Shown one piece after another: positions 42,958 through 50,752 of a DNA stretch of 64,000 nt (position 1 is the stretch's first letter; each line of letters opens with the position of its first letter). A program made the position numbers and the translations under genes. The notes below the pieces were generated by a model, which worked only from the letters and a program-made list of their open reading frames with translations, searched no databases and was not told the origin of the DNA. Location of the stretch: assembly GCA_963530895.1 (NCBI GenBank), contig CAUSFO010000001.1, forward strand, positions 1 through 64,000, written 5' to 3'. This DNA is from JABCPE02 sp963530895. GTDB lineage: Bacteria > Bacteroidota > Bacteroidia > Flavobacteriales > Weeksellaceae.

Positions 42958-43707
42958 ATGGCAAATTTGTTAGACGAAGTGACAGGACCTGTAAATAATT
43001 CAGGACGAGATGTACATGTGATAGATAGACAGCTGCCTGTCGAGATAGGCTTTGGCTCTACTCTTTTTCAGATAGCATTATGGGTTGTGATACCGATATT
43101 GGTACTATTGTATGTGCTGGTTATGGGCAGTACGCTGCAGAATCCTTTGCTTGTTGGTGGTGTGGGCTGTCTGCTGGGCATCTTGCCAGGTGTTATTTTC
43201 ATCTTTATGAAGATATCAGCTCGTAATTATTTCCAGCAGTTGGAACAACGCATTCAGGCGGAGACATCTAATATTGACAATTATTTGGAACAAAGAGTAC
43301 AAATCCTTCAGAATGTTGTAGGACTTGTTGAGCGGGCTGTTGATCTTGACAAAGATGTGATGAAAACAGTGGCAGCACTTCGCAGCGGTAGTGTAAATGA
43401 GGACAACAGAAGTGATGTGAACGCAGAGATTAACACAGCTTTCGGTAGACTTTTCCCACAGGTAGAGGCTTACCCAGAATTAAAGGCACACAACGCCATT
43501 GCAGATGCGATGCAGCAGAACAGCTACCTACAGCGCGAGATAACAGCAGCGCGAACTGTGTATAACAGCCGTGTAACGCAGTGGAACACAGACATTTTCT
43601 CATGGCCTACAAAAATGATTGTAGCAGCACAGCAGGGCTACACCACGCGTATACCATTTACAGCATCAGCCGAAACACGCGAGGCAGCAAGAGGTAAATT
43701 CTTCTAA
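42958..43707 (+). CDS. lemA: LemA family membrane protein with an extra N-terminal membrane hairpin
   Basis: 249-residue LemA-like protein. Unlike short LemA proteins with a single N-terminal anchor, it has about 30 polar residues and then two hydrophobic segments (about 35-58 and 64-86). The helical-bundle LemA domain follows, with NYLEQRVQILQNVVGLVERAV and FGRLFPQVEAYPELKAHNA as hallmarks and a late YNSRVTQWNTDI. Codon use (CGC, CGT, AGC, GCG, CAG) differs from nearby AGA-rich genes, pointing to recent acquisition. The partner gene starts 15 nt downstream. LemA function is unknown; it recurs beside envelope proteins such as DUF3137. Confidence 0.8.
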   Translation: MANLLDEVTGPVNNSGRDVHVIDRQLPVEIGFGSTLFQIALWVVIPILVLLYVLVMGSTLQNPLLVGGVGCLLGILPGVIFIFMKISARNYFQQLEQRIQAETSNIDNYLEQRVQILQNVVGLVERAVDLDKDVMKTVAALRSGSVNEDNRSDVNAEINTAFGRLFPQVEAYPELKAHNAIADAMQQNSYLQREITAARTVYNSRVTQWNTDIFSWPTKMIVAAQQGYTTRIPFTASAETREAARGKFF

Positions 43708-43722
43708 GACTTTGGAATATAG

Positions 43723-45453
43723 ATGATTCAGGATATCTATGACCCATTAAACGAATACATCAATACCTTTCGGGACAAGTTTAAGAAGGTGGCGGAAGAA
43801 ACCTTCGATGCGCTTGCTCAGGAAGCACAGGTTGATGTAGAAGAGAATCGTGCTACATGCCAGCAGATTTATAAAGGCGAGGCAGATATAGCAGATATAG
43901 GAAGCCGCATCACACGATGGACAGTATTATGTGTCATCCTGTGGATAGGTGCGGTGATAGGACTTGTTGTTGTCTATGTTAAGAGGAATGAGTTTCCGAT
44001 GGAACAGCTCTTGTTAATAGGTGGCGGCTCAGTCTTGGCTGTTGTCTTTCTTTTGGTAAAGGTACATCCTACCTTGAAGTCTTTACGAAGTGAGCGAAAT
44101 GATTTAGCCCAAAAAGTAGATGATTTGAGAAATACAGCTTGGAACCAAATGGCTGAACTAAATAAACTCTACGACTGGGATATTTTGACACGAATGATGT
44201 CCAAAACAGTGCCAAGGCTGGAGTTTGACCCATATTTCACCATACAGCGATTGGCTGACCTTCGTGCTACATACGGCTGGAATGATTCCTTTAATGCAGG
44301 GCGTTCGGTGCTTTATTCCCATTCTGGACTTATCAATGGTAATCCGTTTGTCATTTGTAGAACACGAAAAATGGAAATGGGACAGAAGACCTACTACGGC
44401 GAGAAAACCATTTACTGGACGACAAGGGAAACTGATTCGGATGGGAAATCCCGCACTGTGAGTCATTCAGAGACATTGCGTGCGAGTGTGACAGCGCCTT
44501 ATCCAGAGTATTATGAGCGTACCCGCCTTATCTATGGTAATACAGCTGCGCCCGATTTGATATTTAATCGCAAGCCAAGTGGATTGGCAGGTAAGGAAGG
44601 TTCGCTTCGCTTTAAATGGGATAAATTCTGGCTAAAGCGTAAAGCTCGTAATCTGACAGATGGAGACTTTGCCATGCTGACGAATGAGGAATTTGAGGTC
44701 GCATTCAATACAAGTAACCGTAATAACAACCAGCAGTTCGCCTTACTCTTCACGCCATTGGCACAGCAGAGTATGATGGCGCTTTTGCAGGACAATACCA
44801 ATGGCTATGGTGATGATTTTAACTTTGATAAAAATCGTATGATAAACACCATCACGCCTTTGCATATACAAGAGCTGGATCTTGACATGAATCCAGATCA
44901 GTATTGTAATTTTGATTTTGAAAGAGCCAAGAAAGACTTTTACGAAATTAATGCAAGATATTTCCGAGCGATTTATTTTAGTTTTGCGCCGTTATTATGT
45001 GTGCCGATGTATCAGCAGATACGGTCGCATAAGGATATTTATGGGCGTGATATGGAGCAGAGAAGTTCGTTTTGGGAGCATGAAGCACTGGCTAATTTCT
45101 GGGGGCAGGAGCGTTTCAGACATCCTGACTGCGTGACACAGTGTGTCTTGAAAACTTCCGCAAAGGTACAGAACGATGGTAGCACGATGATAGATGTCAC
45201 GGCTCATGGTTTCCGTTCAGAACCTCGCCTTTCGTATATTAGTAAGTTTGGTGGTGATGGCTCTTGGCATGATGTGCCAGTGAACTGGTATGAGTATTTT
45301 TCTGTAGAGGGAAATGGACAGATTACGATACATGAAGATAATCACCAAGAAGATACAGATACGACACAGACCCAGCGTTTGAACCGCATCGGAGAGGTAC
45401 TAGAAAAAACACACTTAGATGTGTATAGAAGGCATATAGCATCTAAAGCGTAG
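43723..45453 (+). CDS. DUF3137-like membrane protein paired with LemA
   Basis: 576-residue protein. Residues about 1-60 are helical, two membrane segments lie near 64-84 and 92-112, then a coil (about 112-145) and a large soluble domain. The segment MLTNEEFEVAFNTSNRNNNQ followed by FALLFTPLAQQSMMALLQDN resembles the DUF3137 signature (a substrate-free EF..F, then LTP..M..L). No catalytic motif is obvious. It shares the unusual codon use of lemA and is certainly its operon partner. Topology suggests the large domain and LemA bundle face the same side. Function unknown. Confidence 0.7.
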   Translation: MIQDIYDPLNEYINTFRDKFKKVAEETFDALAQEAQVDVEENRATCQQIYKGEADIADIGSRITRWTVLCVILWIGAVIGLVVVYVKRNEFPMEQLLLIGGGSVLAVVFLLVKVHPTLKSLRSERNDLAQKVDDLRNTAWNQMAELNKLYDWDILTRMMSKTVPRLEFDPYFTIQRLADLRATYGWNDSFNAGRSVLYSHSGLINGNPFVICRTRKMEMGQKTYYGEKTIYWTTRETDSDGKSRTVSHSETLRASVTAPYPEYYERTRLIYGNTAAPDLIFNRKPSGLAGKEGSLRFKWDKFWLKRKARNLTDGDFAMLTNEEFEVAFNTSNRNNNQQFALLFTPLAQQSMMALLQDNTNGYGDDFNFDKNRMINTITPLHIQELDLDMNPDQYCNFDFERAKKDFYEINARYFRAIYFSFAPLLCVPMYQQIRSHKDIYGRDMEQRSSFWEHEALANFWGQERFRHPDCVTQCVLKTSAKVQNDGSTMIDVTAHGFRSEPRLSYISKFGGDGSWHDVPVNWYEYFSVEGNGQITIHEDNHQEDTDTTQTQRLNRIGEVLEKTHLDVYRRHIASKA

Positions 45454-45457
45454 TCAT

Positions 45458-45700
45458 ATGGAATTCCCTAAAATTAAAAAATCAGAATATGCTGTTTTGA
45501 TGGCAGATAGCAACACAGGAGTTGTATTAGATATATATTTTGATATTTACTATAAGAGTAGTAATCAGATTGCATATAAAGTATTTTCAAGTCTTGATGA
45601 AGTAGAAGAATTTATAAAAGAAACCCTCAGACAAAAAGAAAATATTGAGTTCATTGTGTATGATAATAATGAAAATGTAGTGAGACTCGAACAAAATTGA
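45458..45700 (+). CDS. Small acidic hypothetical protein
   Basis: 80-residue acidic protein starting 4 nt after the DUF3137-like gene. It reads as an alternating alpha/beta fold (YAVLMADSNTGVVLDIYFDI, then a helix DEVEEFIKETLRQ, then IEFIVYDNNENVV). No membrane segment. Its AT-rich codon use is host-like, unlike the two genes before it, so the operon is composite. Small proteins of this shape are often immunity-like or adaptor proteins, but no assignment is possible. Confidence 0.6.
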   Translation: MEFPKIKKSEYAVLMADSNTGVVLDIYFDIYYKSSNQIAYKVFSSLDEVEEFIKETLRQKENIEFIVYDNNENVVRLEQN

Positions 45701-45948
45701 TTATAGTTGAGTATGAATTTATATTATGCTCCTCATTTCATTATTATTAAAAAAACAGCAGCAAAACCTTAAGATTATTCAAAATAAATTATCTCACTTT
45801 GATAGGATTTTGGTGGTAAATAAAAAGATATGATGAATTTATATAGTTTATTTTTAAAATAAAATTGAATAATGAAAAATAAGTAAGAGAAAGTAAAATA
45901 AAAATTAAAAAATATAAGGAATGAACAACTTAATTAAATTTAAAATAA

Positions 45949-45956
45949 TACTTTTG
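45949..45956 (+). promoter_or_regulatory. Candidate -7 box for the 45968 lipoprotein gene
   Basis: TACTTTTG matches TAnnTTTG and ends 11 nt before the ATG at 45968. The 267-bp region before it (45701-45967) is very AT-rich and holds no gene or other element that I can support. Confidence 0.45.
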
Positions 45957-45967
45957 TAAAAAAATCT

Positions 45968-46585
45968 ATGAGAAAAAATTTTTATATTATCACTTTAGGT
46001 TTTATATTAACTTCTTGCTTTGTTTCAAATGAAAATAGTTTGAAATCTGTTCAAGATTATTCAACAGAAAATGTAAATATAAAATCAAATAAAGTTGTAG
46101 ATGCAGAAATTATATTTGTAAATGGAGAGAAAGTAAAAACTAAATTACAAGCATTAAAGTCGGTTGATGGTAGCTTGGACGAAGCTTCTATAACACAATA
46201 TTTTGCGATTTATGATAAAAATGGGAAAAGAAATTTTTTGACTAATAAAGTAGTAAAGGAAATGAGAATTTTGGATTATGCTAATGAGGAAAGAATTTTT
46301 GTAAATAGATCAAATTACCCAAATGCTTTGCAAGAATTAGTATATGATGGAAGAATAAAATGGTATGTAGAATATACTTTTAAAGGATTAGGAGATAAAA
46401 AAATAGTAAATTATTTTGTTGATGAAGAGGCGAGGAGAGAGGTTCGATGGGATCAATATGATTTTAGAAAGAAATTTAAAGAATTTACAAATTCAAATAT
46501 AGAAGTTTTGGAAGATATTCAAAAAGTAGATAAAAATAATAAATTAGAAATAATAAAGATTCTAAGGAAGTATGAAAATTTATAA
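45968..46585 (+). CDS. Hypothetical lipoprotein
   Basis: 205-residue predicted lipoprotein (lipobox ILTSC, Cys17) encoded by very AT-rich DNA. The mature protein begins with a Ser/Asn-rich linker, then a beta-strand part (VVDAEIIFVNGEKVKTKLQAL) and a charged helical C-terminus ending KILRKYENL. No family recognised. fabG starts 12 nt downstream, but the composition contrast argues for an inserted accessory gene and not an ancient operon. Confidence 0.65.
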   Translation: MRKNFYIITLGFILTSCFVSNENSLKSVQDYSTENVNIKSNKVVDAEIIFVNGEKVKTKLQALKSVDGSLDEASITQYFAIYDKNGKRNFLTNKVVKEMRILDYANEERIFVNRSNYPNALQELVYDGRIKWYVEYTFKGLGDKKIVNYFVDEEARREVRWDQYDFRKKFKEFTNSNIEVLEDIQKVDKNNKLEIIKILRKYENL

Positions 46586-46597
46586 AATAATAAGAAT

Positions 46598-47341
46598 ATG
46601 AAATTATTGGAAGGAAAAGTAGCCCTCATCACAGGTGCGGCTACAGGTATCGGAAAAAGAATAGCAGAAGTTTTCGCAGAGCAGGGAGCTAAAATAGCGT
46701 TCTCTCACATCGGTCCAGATGACTTAGCAAAGCAAGTAGAAGCAGACCTGAATAAAATTACCACAGCCAAAGAATACCACTCTAATGCTGCTGATTTTGA
46801 TGAAGCTCAAAAACTGATAGATGATGTTATCGCAGACTTTGGACAGATAGATATCCTTGTGAATAATGCAGGAATTACCCGAGACAATCTTCTCCTTAGA
46901 ATGAGCAAAGAGGAGTGGGACATCATCATGAAAGTGAATTTGGATTCTGTTTTCAACCTTACAAAAGCAGCCATCAAACCTATGATGAAAGCAAGAACAG
47001 GGTCTATTATCAACATGGCTTCTGTAGTAGGTGTTAAAGGAAACGCAGGACAGGCAAACTACGCAGCATCTAAGGCTGGTGTTATCGGATTTTCTAAATC
47101 TGTTGCTTTGGAATTAGGTTCTAGAAATATCCGTTGTAACGCTGTGGCGCCAGGTTTCATAGAAACAGAAATGACAGCGAAACTAAGCCCAGAAGTGGTA
47201 CAAGGCTGGAGAGATGCTATCCCGTTAAAGAGAGGAGGGCAGACTACCGATGTAGCCAATACATGCTTATTCTTGGCGAGTGACTTGTCTTCTTATGTTA
47301 CAGGGCAGGTTATCAATGTAGATGGCGGTATGCTTACTTAA
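46598..47341 (+). CDS. fabG: 3-oxoacyl-ACP reductase
   Basis: 247-residue short-chain dehydrogenase that reduces 3-oxoacyl-ACP with NADPH in fatty-acid elongation. Motifs are LITGAATGIGKRIAEVF (about residues 9-25, cofactor loop), ILVNNAGITRDNLLLRM (about 85-101), INMASVVGVKGNAGQANYAASKAG with the Ser-Tyr-Lys triad (about 137-160) and PGFIETEMT (about 187-195). The last codons VINVDGGMLT are typical. A terminator follows closely. Confidence 0.95.
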   Translation: MKLLEGKVALITGAATGIGKRIAEVFAEQGAKIAFSHIGPDDLAKQVEADLNKITTAKEYHSNAADFDEAQKLIDDVIADFGQIDILVNNAGITRDNLLLRMSKEEWDIIMKVNLDSVFNLTKAAIKPMMKARTGSIINMASVVGVKGNAGQANYAASKAGVIGFSKSVALELGSRNIRCNAVAPGFIETEMTAKLSPEVVQGWRDAIPLKRGGQTTDVANTCLFLASDLSSYVTGQVINVDGGMLT

Positions 47342-47349
47342 AATATTAC

Positions 47350-47378
47350 AAAAGACTTTCTTCATGAAAGTCTTTTTT
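47350..47378 (+). terminator. Terminator after fabG
   Basis: Stem AAAGACTTTC / GAAAGTCTTT with a TTCAT loop and a T tract. Confidence 0.85.
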
Positions 47379-47402
47379 CGTTTTAACTAAAAAATAAACA
47401 CA

Positions 47403-47759
47403 ATGAAAAAATATGATAACTTTTTTATTCCAGTTGATGACTTGGAAATGGCAAAAAAATATTATGAAAATAACTTAGGATTAAAAGTAAAGTTTGATTT
47501 TTCGGATATGGGAATGGTAGCATTCAGTGTTGATGGTGAAGAAGCGGCAATAATATTAAAAGATAAAAACAAATTTAAAGACTTGAAACAGACAATATGG
47601 TTTGAAGTAGATGATGTAAATCGTAAATATCAGCAAATGAAAGAAGGCGGAATTAAATTTTTATCAGAACCTTTCAGAATAAGAACAGGATATGCTGTTG
47701 AGTTTGAAGATCCGTTTGGAAATAGATTTGGAATAACGGATTATTCTGTAGAAGAATAG
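47403..47759 (+). CDS. Glyoxalase/bleomycin-resistance (VOC) family protein
   Basis: 118-residue single-module VOC protein. The N-terminal half has FFIPVDDLEMAKKYYENNLGLKV (pieces) and the second half IWFEVDDVNRKYQQMKEGG and VEFEDPFGNRFGITDYS, the normal beta-alpha-beta-beta-beta pair. Metal ligands at the usual His/Glu positions are partly replaced, so catalysis is uncertain; binding of a small toxic compound or a lyase role is possible. Stands alone, with an incomplete hairpin after it. Confidence 0.8.
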   Translation: MKKYDNFFIPVDDLEMAKKYYENNLGLKVKFDFSDMGMVAFSVDGEEAAIILKDKNKFKDLKQTIWFEVDDVNRKYQQMKEGGIKFLSEPFRIRTGYAVEFEDPFGNRFGITDYSVEE

Positions 47760-47855
47760 ATATTTAATGAAAAATATTCAGATTATTCTGGGTGTTTTTT
47801 ATTTAAAATATAATGAAAGTTCATTTTTTTCGTTCTAAATAGAAAATCAAACATA

Positions 47856-48524
47856 ATGAAAAATTTATTATCAGGAATTTTATTCCTTTTCGGTGTGGCG
47901 TGCTCTTTTGCACAGAATGACAGAGAAGTTGGCGATTTTACTTCTCTAAAAGTCTATGACAGGATTTCCGTAGAGCTTATAGAATCCAGAAAAAATAAAG
48001 TGGAAATCATAGGCGACGGCAGTTCTAAAATCCAAGTAATCAATAAAAACGGAGAACTAAAAATCCGTACCAAAACCATGAAACTCCTGCAGGGAGATGA
48101 TGTTAAAGTAAAGGTTTATTACAATGACCTTAGTGATATTCAGGCAAGTCAAGGTTCGGAAATCACTTCTAATGATGTATTGAAAGCCAATCTGCTCAAA
48201 ATCACTTCTAATGAAGGTTCTAAAATCCAAATGAAAGTAGATGTAAAACAGCTGAATGTAAGAGGAAACTCTGGCGGCGAAGTAGAACTTTCAGGGAATG
48301 CAGATATTCAGGAAATCGTGATGAACTCTGGTGCAAAATACAAAGGCGATGATAACGAGGGCGAAAATGTTTCTGTAACTGTAAACGCAGGCGGAAATGC
48401 TGAAGTCTATGCTTCCAAAGCTGTAAATGCCACCGTGAGAGCAGGCGGAAGAATAGAAATCCACGGAAACCCAAAACAAAGAGATGTAAAAAAAGTAGTT
48501 GGCGGAGTTATAGAGTTTAAATAA
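47856..48524 (+). CDS. GIN-domain (DUF2807) secreted protein
   Basis: 222-residue exported protein. The signal peptide runs to about residue 19 (GVACSFAQ). The rest is a right-handed beta-helix-like fold of the GIN/DUF2807 family: short repeating strands LKVYDRISVELIES, KVEIIGDGSSKIQV, LKITSNEGSKIQM and repeats rich in Gly-Asn-Ser with turns SGNADIQEIVMNSGAKY. Bacteroidota encode many such auto-transported surface or periplasmic proteins; the role is unknown. Followed by a terminator shared with rnhA. Confidence 0.8.
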   Translation: MKNLLSGILFLFGVACSFAQNDREVGDFTSLKVYDRISVELIESRKNKVEIIGDGSSKIQVINKNGELKIRTKTMKLLQGDDVKVKVYYNDLSDIQASQGSEITSNDVLKANLLKITSNEGSKIQMKVDVKQLNVRGNSGGEVELSGNADIQEIVMNSGAKYKGDDNEGENVSVTVNAGGNAEVYASKAVNATVRAGGRIEIHGNPKQRDVKKVVGGVIEFK

Positions 48525-48530
48525 AAATTA

Positions 48531-48561
48531 AGCACCCAGATTATATTCTGGGTGTTTTTTT
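48531..48561. terminator. Bidirectional terminator between the GIN gene and rnhA
   Basis: Stem CACCCAGA / TCTGGGTG with a TTATAT loop and seven T on the + strand. The minus-strand rnhA stop codon lies at its end. A right-arm-only relative lies upstream at about 47779-47806. Confidence 0.8.
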
Positions 48562-49039
48562 ATTCCGAAAAAAGATTTTCTTCTTCCTTTTCGAAGAAAG
48601 TATCTATCAGTAGATTTTCTTTTTGTGATGCTGCTACAGCGAGCTGGTCGGCTCTTTCGTTTTGTGGATGTCCTGCGTGGCCTTTTATCCAGTGGAAAGT
48701 AGGTTTATACTTGCTGAAAAGTGGAATGAATCTTCGCCACAAGTCAGGATTTTTTACATTTTTAAAGCCTTTTTTTATCCAGCCAAGAATCCAGTTCTTA
48801 TTCACTGCATCGGCTACATATTTACTATCAGTAAAGATATGAATATCATGTCCTTCTTCTTTGAGGTTTTCCAGAGCTGTGATTACAGCGAGAAGTTCCA
48901 TGCGGTTGTTGGTTGTCAGCCGATACCCTTCCGAAAAGCATTTTTCATAGTTTTTCTCTGGTGCTTGCATAATAATGCCATAGCCGCCTTTCCCAGGGTT
49001 GCCGCTGCACGCACCATCGGTATAGATTTCTATCTTCAT
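48560..49039 (-). CDS. rnhA: Ribonuclease HI
   Basis: 159 residues from the start at 49039 (MKIEIYTDGACSGNPG). It cleaves the RNA of RNA-DNA hybrids, including primers and R-loops. The active-site acids are present in order: Asp in YTDGACSG, Glu in NNRMELLAVITAL, Asp in FTDSKYV and Asp in QNERADQLA, with the conserved HAGHPQNE. A longer frame to 49066 would overlap dnaB and adds nothing recognisable. A short charged tail (DTFFEKEEENLFSE) extends past the fold. Follows dnaB by 4 nt. Confidence 0.93.
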   Translation of the reverse strand: MKIEIYTDGACSGNPGKGGYGIIMQAPEKNYEKCFSEGYRLTTNNRMELLAVITALENLKEEGHDIHIFTDSKYVADAVNKNWILGWIKKGFKNVKNPDLWRRFIPLFSKYKPTFHWIKGHAGHPQNERADQLAVAASQKENLLIDTFFEKEEENLFSE

Positions 49040-49043
49040 GTTT

Positions 49044-50591
49044 TTAGAAAGGCATATCATCTTCATCGTTCATAGATGAAGCAGAAAGGTTGTTTTTAGG
49101 TAAATCAAATGCCGCAGAGGGGTCTATACTTACTCGGATATTTTCAAAAGCATTCTGATTTGGCTGTGCATAAGAAGGCTCATTAGTTCCAAATAAATCT
49201 AAATCAGAGAACTTTGCTAAACTTGATTGGAACGAAAGTCTTACATCTGTAACGGCTCCATTTCTGTGCTTTCCGATGATGAGCTCTGCCTGTCCAGCAG
49301 AAGGGCTTCCATCTTCCCAGTTTTCTATTTTGTAATATTCAGGACGGAAGAGGAAAGAAACGATATCGGCATCCTGCTCAATCGCTCCTGATTCCCTCAA
49401 ATCCGAAAGCTGTGGGCGTTTGTTAGGTCTTCCCTCGACACCTCTGGATAGCTGAGAAAGAGCAATCACAGGGACATTAAGTTCTTTTGCGATGGCTTTC
49501 AGGGAACGTGAAATAGTCGCAATTTCCTGCTCTCGGTTTCCTGCTCCTTTTCCACCATTGTTTGCGGTCATCAGCTGGAGATAATCTACCATGATGATTT
49601 TCACGCCGTGCTGCATTACGAGTCTTCGGCATTTAGCCCTAAAATCAAATACAGAAAGCGCTGGAGTTTCATCTATATAAAGAGGAGCATTTTCCAGCTC
49701 GGATACATTATTAAACAGTCTTTGCCATTCCTCATCACTCATTTGTCCTTTTCTCAGTTTTTCGGATGAAATACCCGTTTCGGAGGCGATCATCCTTGTG
49801 ATGAGCTGTACAGAGGCCATCTCTAATGAGAAAAGCGCCATTGGAATTTGATGCTGAACGGCAATGTTTCTTGCCATGGAAAGCAGGAAAGCTGTTTTAC
49901 CCATCGCAGGACGGGCAGCAATGATGATGAGGTCAGAATTTTGCCAGCCGCCAGTTTCTTTATCAACATCTCTAAAGCCCGAAGGAATACCAGAAAGCCC
50001 TTCTTTGTCTTTTAAAGCCTTGATTTTATCGATGGCTTCCTTTACCAAAGAGTTGGCTGTATCGAAACCTTTTTTGATGGTTCCGTTTGTGATTTCAAAG
50101 AAACCTTGTTCAGCTTTATCCAAAAGCTCGAAAACATCGGTAGATTCTTTGTAAGAACTGTCAATAACATTGGCAGAAACATTGATAAGTGAGCGGAGAA
50201 TGTATTTCTCCAAAATGATTCTTACATGGTATTCTATATGTGCCGAAGAGCTCACACCTGTGGTAAGGTCTATAATATAGTGGTCGCCTCCTGCTAGGTT
50301 AAGTTTTTCAGTGCGTTTCAGTTCCTGAATCACAGTCACCATATCCACAGGATGGTTATTTTCATAGAGTTTTAGAATCGCTCTGAAAATTTCCTGATGT
50401 CTTGGGTCGTAGAAAACCTCTGGTTTTAGCAAGTCTATAGAGTGGTCTAGACCTTTCTTGTCAATCAAAAAAGTTCCAATTACGAGTTTTTCAAATTCCA
50501 CTGCATTAGGTGGAACTTTCCCTTGAGAAATAGACAGTTCCTTTGCAAAATTTCCATGTGTGAGAGATGATAATGTTTCTTTTTGTACCAT
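49044..50591 (-). CDS. dnaB: Replicative DNA helicase DnaB
   Basis: 515-residue hexameric helicase of the replication fork. Residues about 20-130 are the N-terminal helical domain (PPNAVEFEKLVIGTFLIDKKGL). The RecA-like motor begins near 195: GFRDVDKETGGWQNSDLIII, Walker A ARPAMGKTAF (about 226-235), MVDYLQLM, the arginine-containing ALSQLSRGVEGRPNKRPQLSDLRESGAIEQDAD (in pieces) and HRNGAVTDVRLSF. No intein. TATCTTTG lies 4 nt before the ATG. It is the first gene of a dnaB-rnhA unit, fitting shared DNA-replication roles. Confidence 0.96.
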   Translation of the reverse strand: MVQKETLSSLTHGNFAKELSISQGKVPPNAVEFEKLVIGTFLIDKKGLDHSIDLLKPEVFYDPRHQEIFRAILKLYENNHPVDMVTVIQELKRTEKLNLAGGDHYIIDLTTGVSSSAHIEYHVRIILEKYILRSLINVSANVIDSSYKESTDVFELLDKAEQGFFEITNGTIKKGFDTANSLVKEAIDKIKALKDKEGLSGIPSGFRDVDKETGGWQNSDLIIIAARPAMGKTAFLLSMARNIAVQHQIPMALFSLEMASVQLITRMIASETGISSEKLRKGQMSDEEWQRLFNNVSELENAPLYIDETPALSVFDFRAKCRRLVMQHGVKIIMVDYLQLMTANNGGKGAGNREQEIATISRSLKAIAKELNVPVIALSQLSRGVEGRPNKRPQLSDLRESGAIEQDADIVSFLFRPEYYKIENWEDGSPSAGQAELIIGKHRNGAVTDVRLSFQSSLAKFSDLDLFGTNEPSYAQPNQNAFENIRVSIDPSAAFDLPKNNLSASSMNDEDDMPF

Positions 50592-50595
50592 GGGA

Positions 50596-50603
50596 CAAAG
50601 ATA
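50596..50603 (-). promoter_or_regulatory. -7 box immediately before the dnaB start codon
   Basis: TATCTTTG on the minus strand, 4 nt before the ATG at 50591. No -33 box is evident at the usual spacing. Confidence 0.45.
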
Positions 50604-50712
50604 AAGATTAAACTCTCAAAATTCCATGCAATGTTGAAAAGTAACTATAAATTATAACAAACGGTTATAAATCAATAAATTACAAATTTTAAGAATGTTA
50701 ATAAAATTGCAT

Positions 50713-50744
50713 AAAAAAATCCAGTATTCATTACTGGATTTTTT
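50713..50744. terminator. Terminator after the flotillin gene
   Basis: Arms AATCCAGTA and TACTGGATT flanked by A and T runs, TTCAT loop; near the 3' end of the minus-strand flotillin gene. Confidence 0.8.
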
Positions 50745-50752
50745 CTGATTTT

